Assembly (NCBI GenBank): GCA_020628935.1
Contig: JAHDEG010000006.1
Span: 167,390 to 231,389 of the forward strand
Reading direction: 5' to 3'
Origin: Flavobacteriales bacterium
GTDB lineage: Bacteria; Bacteroidota; Bacteroidia; Flavobacteriales_G; JALEGO01
DNA: 64,000 nucleotides
The translations under genes and the position numbers were made by a program. Below are positions 55,693 through 64,000 of the stretch, in pieces. Numbering within the stretch: the first letter of the stretch is position 1; every line of letters begins with the position of its first letter. The notes beneath the pieces are model-generated. The model was not told the DNA's origin, made no database searches, and saw nothing but the letters and a program-made list of their open reading frames with translations.

Positions 55693-58662
55693 TTAACGAA
55701 TTAACGCTATTTTATCTGTGTACTCATAAAGATCGCCAGAAATACTTTTTACTTGTATTTTATAATAGTATATATCTTGTTTGTTCACAATTCCTTTACC
55801 ATTTTTTCCTGTCCAGCCTTCAAGAGGGTCCTCTGTTACAAATATCTCATCCCCCCAACGGTTAAAAATTGAAAGCTTAAAATCATCTTTAGTGTATCCA
55901 TTTCCATAAAAAAAGAACACATCATTTATACCATCATTATTTGGGGTAAAACTATTTGGAATATATGCGCTAAAGTTTGGAATAATTTCTAATGTAGAAG
56001 AAGTGGTATCTACACATCCATTTTCAGAAAGTACTGTTAGCTTAATATTATATATTCCATCTTTTTCATATGTAATAATGGCCGTGCTATCAGCACTTTG
56101 AGTTCCATTAGCAAAGTTCCAAAGTCTGGTTTCTGTATTTGTTGATTCGTCTACAAACCTAAGATTAATAGCATCATTTAAAAACATTTTACCTTCTGGC
56201 CCAACAATTTGAGCTGTTGGTGAAGGAAAAACCTCTATAATTTCTTGAAGTTCAAATAAGCCGCTACATCCATTGGCGTTGGTTACAACAAGCTTTACGT
56301 CATATTTTTGTTCTTTAGAAAAGCAGAATCTAGGTGATGGAAACGCGGACGATTCTCCACCCATCAGCCAAGAATAGGTGCTAACTTGTCCTGTAGTCTC
56401 AAAAGCTAAGTCTACACACGCTTCTTTACATCCATCATTGCCCACAAATTTAATTTGACCGGTTGGCGCTTCTGTTATATCAATATTTTCTGAGTAATTA
56501 GCCGCACAATTTGAAGCGTTTGTCACCTCTAAGTCAACTTTAAAAGATCCTGAGCTTGCATATGCGTGTGATGGGTTTTGTTGGCTTGATGTGTTTCCGT
56601 CACCAAACGCCCAATCCCAAGAAACAATTTGATTTCCGGTAGACTCATCTTGAAATTGGGTAGGTAGGCCATTATTACATCCTGAACCTGCAGAAAAATT
56701 TGCTACAGGAAAATCACTAATAAAAATAGTGGTGTCAAAAATATCAATGCAACCCCTATCAGAGGTAGCTATTAATGTAATATCAAAGGTTCCTTCACTG
56801 GTATAGGTATGAGGTGGTTCATAAGCCGTACTGTTTTGTGATGCATCACCATAATCCCATAAAACACCGGTTACCGAACCGCTAGAAACGGTGCTGGTAT
56901 TTGTAAAAAAAACGGGCTCACCAATACAATTACCTGCATATTCAAGCGAGGCCTCAGGTATTGGGTATACGCTAAGTGTTTGTATTTCACTTGAGGGGCA
57001 ACTTGTATTGAATGCATACTCTATTGTATAATCTGTTCCTCCCACAATATTCGTTAGTTTCCCTGTCAAAGAATCAATAACAGCCCCGTCTGCTGGTGGT
57101 GGATTAAAGCTAAATATACCACCAGAATCGCCTAAAATTGTAATAAACGTGTTACTAGTATCTTCACAAGAATTTGAAACACTAAAACTTGGGTTTTTTA
57201 AATTTGTTGCGGTAATAGTTTCGGAATAGGTATTCCCGCATCCTCCAGATCCTCCCACACTATATTCAATAGTGTATGTTGAATCGCCTTGGGCTCCAGA
57301 TATTACACCAGTATTGGCATCAATTGTTGCGCCTAAAGGGCTATCAGTAAGGCTAAAAGTGCCGCCAGGAGTCGCGATATTACTTATTACATTAGGTTGA
57401 CCCACACAAAACTCGGCAACTGTAAAGAATGCGCTTCCAGATTGATCAATTAATATAGTTATGTCTTTAGTGCTTGTACAACCTCCCGCTTGATTTGCAG
57501 TGACAGTATATGTAGTGTTAACACTTGGAAATGCAATAACATCGCTACCGGTTGAAGCTGTTAGACTAGTATCTGTTTGCCAATTGTAAGATAGCCCGCC
57601 AGATGCGGTTAAGGCTATGCTGTCGCCTAAACAAATTGTAGCCGTATCAATATTAACACTAATAGGATTAGGACTAGAAGTGTTTATTATAATCTCATCG
57701 GTTTCTGTTATGGTAGTTCCATCACATTGAGTATATACAATTTCTGCATTAAGCGTAGAGGGAAAAGTACTAGGACAATAATTGTTTAAGTTTAAGCCGT
57801 TACCTAATAAAGTTCCGTTCTCATACCAGCTTACAGCATAGTTTGGTGCACCATTAGGTGTAAATCTCCAAGCTTCATTGTTGGCTGCCCAGTCACCAGT
57901 ATTTCTTCCAGGAGGGGTGTATCCAACGGTTCCTGTTTCATTTTGGATACCAATTAGGCTATTCCCATCATTCCAACTTGAACATCTTGGCTTATTTTCT
58001 ACATATACTTCAATTACATTAGTTGTTTCATACAAAACAATTTGATGTGTGCTTTTTTGATTATTGCAGTCGAACTGCGCAACATTATCGTAACTGATTG
58101 AAAAAATTCTACAGGGTGCGGTTCCAAAAATTTTATAATTAATATCAGCTCCAGGAATAGATGGGTCAATGTCATGGTAAACACCATTAATAGAGTTTTG
58201 ATATAAACCCTGGCTTGCAGGGACAAAAGGGGGAAACCCACCATTAGGACCTGTGCTGGGTATAGGGTTGAAAAACTCATATGCACATAATGTATTGGCA
58301 AAGCTTACATCAAAAGTAATTAGCCCGTTTGCTCCTACTATTAACTCATTATAGGTATTACCAAAAAAACAAAAATTAAAAGGAAGTTGAATTACATCAC
58401 TCCAAGTATCATCTAACCCTACAAAAATTGAGGTTCCGCCATTAAAACTTGTAGCCGGATTATAGGCAATTGAACTAACTTCATAAGTGTTTGAGCTACC
58501 TGTTTCAAAAACTTCGGCAGATAAATTTATACAGCTTACTCCACAATCTACTATCGTATCAGCCCCTAAGTCGATTGAGGGGCAACCCGACTGACTATAA
58601 AAACCAGAATTTAATATACCTATAAAAAAAACAAGTAAATAGGCATTCTTAGTTAAGCTCAT
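55693..58662 (-). CDS. Large PKD/Ig-repeat surface protein with gliding-type (type B) T9SS tail
   Basis: This 989-residue protein has a signal peptide, then beta-rich domains including an N-terminal segment of about 250 residues (GNTYNELIVGANGLITFD), Ig-like cysteine-paired repeats and PKD domains with YGDASQNSTAYEPPHTY and WDWAFGDGNTSSQQNPSH. The C-terminus starting YIPNSFTPNNDGINDVF and containing LSIFNRWGDEIFVTED is the gliding motility-associated type B sorting domain. It should be secreted by T9SS and held on the cell surface. Adhesion or gliding role is inferred from architecture. Confidence 0.9.
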   Translation of the reverse strand: MSLTKNAYLLVFFIGILNSGFYSQSGCPSIDLGADTIVDCGVSCINLSAEVFETGSSNTYEVSSIAYNPATSFNGGTSIFVGLDDTWSDVIQLPFNFCFFGNTYNELIVGANGLITFDVSFANTLCAYEFFNPIPSTGPNGGFPPFVPASQGLYQNSINGVYHDIDPSIPGADINYKIFGTAPCRIFSISYDNVAQFDCNNQKSTHQIVLYETTNVIEVYVENKPRCSSWNDGNSLIGIQNETGTVGYTPPGRNTGDWAANNEAWRFTPNGAPNYAVSWYENGTLLGNGLNLNNYCPSTFPSTLNAEIVYTQCDGTTITETDEIIINTSSPNPISVNIDTATICLGDSIALTASGGLSYNWQTDTSLTASTGSDVIAFPSVNTTYTVTANQAGGCTSTKDITILIDQSGSAFFTVAEFCVGQPNVISNIATPGGTFSLTDSPLGATIDANTGVISGAQGDSTYTIEYSVGGSGGCGNTYSETITATNLKNPSFSVSNSCEDTSNTFITILGDSGGIFSFNPPPADGAVIDSLTGKLTNIVGGTDYTIEYAFNTSCPSSEIQTLSVYPIPEASLEYAGNCIGEPVFFTNTSTVSSGSVTGVLWDYGDASQNSTAYEPPHTYTSEGTFDITLIATSDRGCIDIFDTTIFISDFPVANFSAGSGCNNGLPTQFQDESTGNQIVSWDWAFGDGNTSSQQNPSHAYASSGSFKVDLEVTNASNCAANYSENIDITEAPTGQIKFVGNDGCKEACVDLAFETTGQVSTYSWLMGGESSAFPSPRFCFSKEQKYDVKLVVTNANGCSGLFELQEIIEVFPSPTAQIVGPEGKMFLNDAINLRFVDESTNTETRLWNFANGTQSADSTAIITYEKDGIYNIKLTVLSENGCVDTTSSTLEIIPNFSAYIPNSFTPNNDGINDVFFFYGNGYTKDDFKLSIFNRWGDEIFVTEDPLEGWTGKNGKGIVNKQDIYYYKIQVKSISGDLYEYTDKIALIR

Positions 58663-58934
58663 TTTAAATTTTTATTAAAAATAATCGTTTTTGTAACCTC
58701 AAGCAAAAAAACCCGTTAAAGGTTCGCGCATAAAACGTATAATATTTTAAACGGTTGCCTTTTGTTTGGTAAATAACTAAGTTAACATTGCTTATCAAGA
58801 ATTAAATTTAACCTTAGCAGCCCCGTAATAAAACCTCTTGTTCATTATTTACAAGCAATCTTTATCATTAGTATTGCGTTGTAATTAATATAATTTAAAG
58901 AATGTTAACATTACACGGTTTTTATACTAAATAA

Positions 58935-60698
58935 TTGATTGCAATAAAACACATATTATTTCACGTATTCTTAGTATCGGTATTTGTAAATGCAACCGAT
59001 AGAGTTCTAGGTCAAAAGCCCATAAACGTTCGAATCGTTCAACTAAAAAAGCCTATAAAGACACAGAAAGTATTTCCTCTCAAAAAAAAATGTAACAATA
59101 GAATAGAAGCTGAAAATTACTTAAATGATTATATAAATTTTTTACAAAAAGAAGGGTATTTATTGGCTCAAATAGACTCTATTGTGTTTGTTGACTCAGT
59201 TAATGTTAATGGTTTTATTGATGCAAAAACGTTATTTACCTGGGGTAATATTGGTATGGGTAACATTCCGCCTGAACTTTATTCAAAAACCTGGGAGATA
59301 GAGCATGGTAAACCATTAAAAATTGAAAAACTAACTGAAGGTTATGAAAAAGTAATTAGCTTTTATGAAAACATTGGCCATCCATTTGCAAATATTTCTT
59401 TAGATAGTGTCATTCAAAATGGGGATACAATATCTGGAGTTTTAAACCTTGATAAAGGAAAACTAATTAAAATAGACTCGATAAAAATTAAAGGCAATGC
59501 TAAAATTTCTGAAAAGTACTTAAACCGGCATATCGATTTTTCACCAGGTGATATATACAGCGAACTTAAAATTAAAGCGATAGAAAATAAGATTAGTGAG
59601 CTTAGCTTTATTGGCTTAAAAAGTCCGCCCGAGGTCTTTTTTACTAACGAATTTACCTCATTAAATTTAGACTTAGTAAAAGCAAAAAACAGTAATTTTC
59701 AGGGTCTAATAGGCGCTTTACCCGATGAAAACGGTAATGTTTTAATTACCGGAGAAGCAAATTTAAAACTGGTAAATTCTTTTTATAGAGGTGAACAACT
59801 AAACCTACATTGGAAAAGAATTGCCAATAACACTCAAAATTTAGAAATTGAAGTTGCATATCCCTACCTGTTTAACTCTGATATTGGTATTAACGCTAGT
59901 CTTGACTTATTTAGAAAAGACACTTCTTTTAGCAATTTTAGTGCTGCTGTAGGATTACAGTACCTATTTAAAGCACAAGACTTTGTTGAGGTTTTTGTTG
60001 AAAACCGCACATCAAATATTTTAGGTAAAATTATACTTAACTCATCTTCCCCAAAATTTTTGGATGTAAGCACAATTAGTTATGGAATAGCTTTTCAGAA
60101 GCAGAAACTAAACTACTCACTTAATCCTACTAAAGGCTATTTTATCACAGCTAAAAGTTCGGTAGGAGAAAAAAAAATAAACAGAAACCCAAACGCTATT
60201 GGTATTGAGTATGATTCTTTAAACTTAGAAACCACTGATGTAAGAACCAACTTAAATGTATCGGTTTATATACCCTTTAGCTCACGTATAACATTTAAAA
60301 TACAGGCTAGGGATGAACGTATTTTGAGCAGTAACCTATTCGAAAACGAGTTTAAGCGAATTGGTGGGTTATTTACTTTAAGAGGTTTTGATGAAGAAAG
60401 TATCTACGCTTCTTCTTTCTCTTTATTAACCATTGAACCAAGATTTATTTTAGAGAAAAACTCAAATTTATATGCTTTTGTTGATTTAGCTTACTATGAA
60501 AATAAAACCTTGCTTTCAAACATAAAGGGATACCCTATTGGTTTTGGTGCAGGTATTAGCTTTGAAGCTACTCCTGGAATTTTTACATTTAATTACGCAT
60601 TGGGCCGAAATATTTTTTTTGAAAACAACGTAAAAAAAACATCTGACTTTAGTTTACGTTCAGGTAAGGTTCACTTTGGATTTATTAATTATTTTTGA
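58935..60698 (+). CDS. Outer-membrane BamA/TamA-like protein (POTRA plus D15 barrel)
   Basis: The 587-residue protein has a signal peptide (about 1-27, ending DRVLGQ), POTRA-like domains (ENIGHPFANISLDSV and IDSIKIKGNAKISEKYLNRHIDF) and a C-terminal Omp85/D15-type barrel (about 290-587) whose conserved GGLFTLRGFDEE corresponds to the VRGF loop. The only plausible start in frame is a TTG, since a TAA stands directly before it. Such proteins fold or translocate outer-membrane proteins or lipids. It is 4 bp from rmuC and may be co-transcribed. Confidence 0.85.
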   Translation: MIAIKHILFHVFLVSVFVNATDRVLGQKPINVRIVQLKKPIKTQKVFPLKKKCNNRIEAENYLNDYINFLQKEGYLLAQIDSIVFVDSVNVNGFIDAKTLFTWGNIGMGNIPPELYSKTWEIEHGKPLKIEKLTEGYEKVISFYENIGHPFANISLDSVIQNGDTISGVLNLDKGKLIKIDSIKIKGNAKISEKYLNRHIDFSPGDIYSELKIKAIENKISELSFIGLKSPPEVFFTNEFTSLNLDLVKAKNSNFQGLIGALPDENGNVLITGEANLKLVNSFYRGEQLNLHWKRIANNTQNLEIEVAYPYLFNSDIGINASLDLFRKDTSFSNFSAAVGLQYLFKAQDFVEVFVENRTSNILGKIILNSSSPKFLDVSTISYGIAFQKQKLNYSLNPTKGYFITAKSSVGEKKINRNPNAIGIEYDSLNLETTDVRTNLNVSVYIPFSSRITFKIQARDERILSSNLFENEFKRIGGLFTLRGFDEESIYASSFSLLTIEPRFILEKNSNLYAFVDLAYYENKTLLSNIKGYPIGFGAGISFEATPGIFTFNYALGRNIFFENNVKKTSDFSLRSGKVHFGFINYF

Positions 60699-60701
60699 TG
60701 T

Positions 60702-62048
60702 ATGCCAGGTATACTCGTTATAGTTTTTTTCTTATTTACACTCTTTTTATTTGTTTTAATTACTTATTTCTTAACCGAAAAGAAAAATAAGAGTGCTATA
60801 CAAAAACTGCAAGAAAATAATGTAAAATTAGAAATTGATAAAAAATCGCTTGATACCTTAGTTACTCAGTTATCAGAAATTAAAAATGAACAAGCACAAC
60901 AAATTAATAAAGAGCGACAAGATCTAACGAAAATGCAGGAAGAATTAGGAGCCTATAGAGCAGATAAAGCCAATTTATTGGAGCGATTAAATAACGATCA
61001 AATAAAGCTAAAAGAGTTACAGAAAACGTTTCAGCTCGAATTTGAAAACATTGCTAATAAACTGCTTAAATCAAACAGTAATCAATTTGCTGAGGCTAAT
61101 CAAAAAAGCATGTCTCAAATTGTTAACCCATTAAAAGAAAAGATTTTAGCTTTTGAAAAGCGGGTGAATGATGTGTATACAGAAGAAACCAAGCAACGGT
61201 CTGAATTAAAAAACCAAATGAGTGTTTTAATGGATTTAAACAAAACCATTAGTGAAGATGCTCAAAACCTCACAAACGCTCTTAAAGGAGATACAAAAGC
61301 TCAAGGCAATTGGGGAGAACTTATTTTAGAACGTGTATTAGAAAATTCTGGACTAGTGAAAGACCAAGAATACTTTGTTCAGGTATCAACCTCCAATGAT
61401 GAAGGTAAAAGAATTCAACCAGATGTTGTTGTTAAATTGCCCGATAATAAACATATAATTATTGATTCTAAAGTATCATTAGTAGCCTATGAGAAGTTTA
61501 CAAGCTGTACTAACTTTGAGGATCAAGAAAAGTATATTAAAGAACACATTTTATCCATTAAAAGTCATATTAAAGGCTTGAGTGATAAAAAATATGAGCG
61601 GTCAAAAGACATAAACACCCTTGATTTTGTTTTGCTATTCATGCCTTTAGAAGGTGCTTTTTCGTTAGCCTTACAAAAAGACTCATCACTTTATGCGCTC
61701 GCTTGGAAACATAATATAGTACTTGTGAGCCCTACAACACTACTGGCAACCTTAAAAACAGTAGCATCTATTTGGAAGCAAGAAAAGCAAACCAAAAATG
61801 CCATAGAAATTGCAGATAGAGCTGGCGCTTTGTATGACAAGTTTATTGGCTTTTTAAACGATATGGAACAAATTGATAAAGGGTTATCTAATGCCAAAAA
61901 ATCATACGATGAGGCAAAGTCAAAGTTAATTGATGGTAAGGGTAACTTAGTATCGAGAGTTCAAAACCTAAAGAAACTAGGGGCTAAGGCAAAAGACTCT
62001 AAAGTTTTGCCTGGTAGTTTCAATAAAATTGAAAATGAAAATGTATAA
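60702..62048 (+). CDS. rmuC: DNA recombination protein RmuC
   Basis: This 448-residue protein has an N-terminal membrane helix (about 4-22), a long coiled coil (about 30-200) and the RmuC nuclease-like domain (about 200-420), with LKGDTKAQGNWGELILERVLE, PDNKHIIIDSKVSLVAYE and LLFMPLEGAFSLALQ. RmuC limits sequence inversions and is a PD-(D/E)xK-like protein. The upstream stop is 4 bp from its ATG. The next gene's start lies within its last codons. Confidence 0.94.
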   Translation: MPGILVIVFFLFTLFLFVLITYFLTEKKNKSAIQKLQENNVKLEIDKKSLDTLVTQLSEIKNEQAQQINKERQDLTKMQEELGAYRADKANLLERLNNDQIKLKELQKTFQLEFENIANKLLKSNSNQFAEANQKSMSQIVNPLKEKILAFEKRVNDVYTEETKQRSELKNQMSVLMDLNKTISEDAQNLTNALKGDTKAQGNWGELILERVLENSGLVKDQEYFVQVSTSNDEGKRIQPDVVVKLPDNKHIIIDSKVSLVAYEKFTSCTNFEDQEKYIKEHILSIKSHIKGLSDKKYERSKDINTLDFVLLFMPLEGAFSLALQKDSSLYALAWKHNIVLVSPTTLLATLKTVASIWKQEKQTKNAIEIADRAGALYDKFIGFLNDMEQIDKGLSNAKKSYDEAKSKLIDGKGNLVSRVQNLKKLGAKAKDSKVLPGSFNKIENENV

Positions 62049-63315
62049 TACTTTATTCAAAAACACATACATAGGTTTAATTGCAGTTCTACTTTCTTCG
62101 TGTTTAAGTTCTAGTAAGCTTAAACCCAGAAATTTCTCGTCTATGTACGGAATACAAGAGCAAGGCATAGAGTGTTCTTTTAAAGTTTATCATAACTCAG
62201 ACAACTCTTCTACGGTGTATTTCAAATACCACAGTAAAAATCTACTTCACACCCGAAAAACAGCGACAGATTCATTTACATTTAGTTTAATGATGGAGTA
62301 CGAAATGTATGATCCTATTAATCCTTCAGTAATTGTAGATACAGCTGTTATGGTAATTAACCAAACATCCTCCCCAAACAAAAACAAATTAATTACCGGA
62401 AGTTTTAATATAAAAGCAAAAAGAGGAAATATTTACACACTAGAATTAAGAAGCAAAGATTTAAAAAAAAATCTTACGCGTATTGATTATTTAACAATTG
62501 ATAAAAAATCTGCTACACATCCTCAAAACTTTTTAATTAAACATCCTACCGGTGAGCTAGCTTATTCTAATTATTTTAGAGAGGGCGATACTATACTCTT
62601 GGTCTATAATAAGCCTATTAGCAATCCCATTTATTTGAGGTATTTAATGAAAGAATTTCCTCCAGCACTCCCCCCCTTTACATTTGACAACGATTTACTT
62701 TTAAAATTTGACACAGAACAAACCAATATATTGCCCCCACCAATGCAAGATAACTTTAAATATGTTGTCTTAGACAAAGGTATTCATCTGTTAAAGCTTG
62801 ATACCACTAAAGAAGCCCCTGGCTTGCCTATCATTTGCTTTGAGTCTGCTTTTTTTGAGCCAGATAGTTATAAGGTTATGCTTCCAGTAATGCGATACAT
62901 AACCACTAAAAAAGAGTATGAAGGATTAATGAGTTCAACAAGTAGCTTATTATTTGACGATTTTTGGCTAAATATTACCAACTATGACGAAGACAAAGCT
63001 CGACTGGTAATGGGAGAGTTTTATAATCGCATGCAACGCGCCAATGAACTATTTAGTAGTTACACCGAAGGCTGGAAAACAGATAGAGGCATGATATACA
63101 TGGTTTATGGCCCGCCTACAATTGTGTACAGATCTGCTAAATCAGAAACCTGGGTTTATGGAGAAGACGATAACATGTTGTCCATGAATTTTAGTTTTTC
63201 AAAAATACCTAACCCGCTTTCAAGTAACGATTTTGCCCTTAACAGATCTAATATTTATCGTAACGCGTACTATCGTGCAGTAGACATCTGGAGACAAGGT
63301 AGGGTGGGATTATAG
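62035..63315 (+). CDS. GWxTD domain lipoprotein
   Basis: The 426-residue protein is a Bacteroidota GWxTD family member. The diagnostic GWKTDRGMIYMVYGPPTIVY lies about 70-90 residues from the C-terminus. The N-terminus carries a lipoprotein signal peptide ending AVLLSSC (lipid cysteine about 23). Starts at TTG 62029, ATG 62035 or ATG 62041 are possible; ATG 62035 is used, overlapping rmuC by 14 bp. A beta-rich region precedes the GWxTD domain. Function unknown, though these proteins sit in the envelope. Confidence 0.85.
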   Translation: MKMYNTLFKNTYIGLIAVLLSSCLSSSKLKPRNFSSMYGIQEQGIECSFKVYHNSDNSSTVYFKYHSKNLLHTRKTATDSFTFSLMMEYEMYDPINPSVIVDTAVMVINQTSSPNKNKLITGSFNIKAKRGNIYTLELRSKDLKKNLTRIDYLTIDKKSATHPQNFLIKHPTGELAYSNYFREGDTILLVYNKPISNPIYLRYLMKEFPPALPPFTFDNDLLLKFDTEQTNILPPPMQDNFKYVVLDKGIHLLKLDTTKEAPGLPIICFESAFFEPDSYKVMLPVMRYITTKKEYEGLMSSTSSLLFDDFWLNITNYDEDKARLVMGEFYNRMQRANELFSSYTEGWKTDRGMIYMVYGPPTIVYRSAKSETWVYGEDDNMLSMNFSFSKIPNPLSSNDFALNRSNIYRNAYYRAVDIWRQGRVGL

Positions 63316-63324
63316 AAGTAGCTT

Positions 63325-63855
63325 ATGAAAAATAAAAAACTTAAAAACGAGGAGCTACATCGCTTGTCATTAAATGCCTTTAAACTAAGCGAAAAAAAAC
63401 CTATTGTACTTGTTTTAGATAATATTAGAAGCTTAAATAACATAGGTTCAGTATTTAGAACATCTGACGGGTTTGGAATACACGAAATTCATTTGTGTGG
63501 CATTACCGCTCAGCCACCTCACAGAGAAATTCAGAAAACAGCGCTGGGCGCCACCGATAGTATTAACTGGAAGCACTTTAAAAGCACCTCAGAATCCATT
63601 AAAGAGCTCAAAGCCCAAGGATATACTATAGTAAGTATTGAGCAGGTAGAAAACCGAACTTGGTTAAATGAATTTGAAGTTAAACCCCAACAAAAATACG
63701 CCTTAGTTTTTGGGCATGAGGTTAACGGTGTTCAGCAAGAAATTATTAATAGTAGTGATGAGGTTATAGAAATACCCCAGCATGGCACCAAGCATTCCTT
63801 TAATTTATCGGTAAGTGTTGGTATTTGCCTTTGGCATTTTTGTGGAGGTAAATAG
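63325..63855 (+). CDS. SPOUT (TrmH-family) RNA methyltransferase
   Basis: This 176-residue protein shows the SpoU/TrmH motifs: motif 1 LDNIRSLNNIGSVFRTSDGF, motif 2 LVFGHEVNGVQQEI and motif 3 IPQHGTKHSFNLSVSVGICLW. It lacks an N-terminal extension, so it is a minimal SPOUT domain, consistent with tRNA or rRNA 2'-O-methylation. The exact target is not predictable. It follows the GWxTD gene by 9 bp, and its stop lies close to the window end, where the last 145 bases hold no clear gene. Confidence 0.88.
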   Translation: MKNKKLKNEELHRLSLNAFKLSEKKPIVLVLDNIRSLNNIGSVFRTSDGFGIHEIHLCGITAQPPHREIQKTALGATDSINWKHFKSTSESIKELKAQGYTIVSIEQVENRTWLNEFEVKPQQKYALVFGHEVNGVQQEIINSSDEVIEIPQHGTKHSFNLSVSVGICLWHFCGGK

Positions 63856-64000
63856 TGTTTTTCAGATGAGCCTAAACCTGCCTGCCGTTATTAGTTTTAC
63901 TTTCTTATATGAAGTTAAATAGCTGTTTCCCAGTAGCTCCCAAACCAATGCCATTAAGTTAAGGTTTAAACTACTATTTTTTCTTTTGTTGATTAGATTA

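Noticed and set aside
58663..58934. Possible tRNA T-arm (GGTTCGCGC) in the gap between the PKD and barrel genes
   Set aside because: No acceptor stem or anticodon arm can be built around it; it is only a chance match.
63856..64000. Short minus-strand ATG frame of about 30 codons at the window end
   Set aside because: Too short, no family match, and the region continues beyond the window. No clear gene can be supported.

Overview
The window is AT-rich, densely packed DNA from a Bacteroidota chromosome, most likely a member of the Flavobacteriales. The evidence is five proteins with type IX secretion (T9SS) C-terminal sorting domains, many Bacteroidota-type lipoproteins, few visible Shine-Dalgarno sequences, TAnnTTTG-like promoter boxes, and families typical of the phylum (FkbM methyltransferases, DUF4175, GWxTD, TRL-like, MORN_2 and an AURKAIP1/COX24-type basic peptide). 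The species cannot be read from the sequence. No rRNA, tRNA, CRISPR array, insertion sequence or prophage was found.

Region 1 (1-13.9 kb) is a cell-surface polysaccharide locus. It holds five glycosyltransferases, five methyltransferase-fold proteins (two clearly FkbM), a YfhO-type membrane protein and a Wzx-like flippase. Region 2 (14-22.2 kb) carries a small membrane protein, a large secreted M36 (fungalysin-like) protease with a PA insert and T9SS tail, and a tight operon of an RND/MMPL transporter, RfbA and a polyprenyl synthase. Region 3 (22.3-29.6 kb) has a lipoprotein, FolK and an acyltransferase, a long MORN_2-repeat protein, an overlapping secreted protein and a T9SS PKD protein.

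Region 4 (29.7-36.8 kb) is a housekeeping run of DUF4175 coiled-coil protein, a HATPase, YbeY and MnmG. MnmG is bracketed by two parS-like palindromes, which suggests proximity to the chromosome origin or the ParB loading zone. Region 5 (36.8-45.5 kb) is a six-gene minus-strand operon: RarA, a lipoprotein, a DUF5723-like barrel, two tandem secreted arylsulfotransferase-like proteins and a GT87-like membrane enzyme. Region 6 (45.5-52 kb) has TRL-like and other envelope proteins, an ABC-F ATPase, a YdjM-like membrane protein, RNase G/E, a 30-residue basic peptide gene, a TPR protein and HU. Region 7 (52-64 kb) has HemL, aminopeptidase P, KdsA, a very large PKD/gliding-type T9SS protein, a TamA/BamA-like barrel, RmuC, a GWxTD lipoprotein and a SPOUT RNA methyltransferase.

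Most of the window is ordinary. The points that stand out are: two genes (the first glycosyltransferase and ybeY) whose conserved N-termini lack any ATG, GTG or TTG start; the paired parS sites around mnmG; a perfect terminator hairpin inside the coding start of a downstream gene; the tandem arylsulfotransferase operon; a C8 homopolymer in the protease gene; and the small AURKAIP1/COX24-like gene beside the RNase G/E gene.
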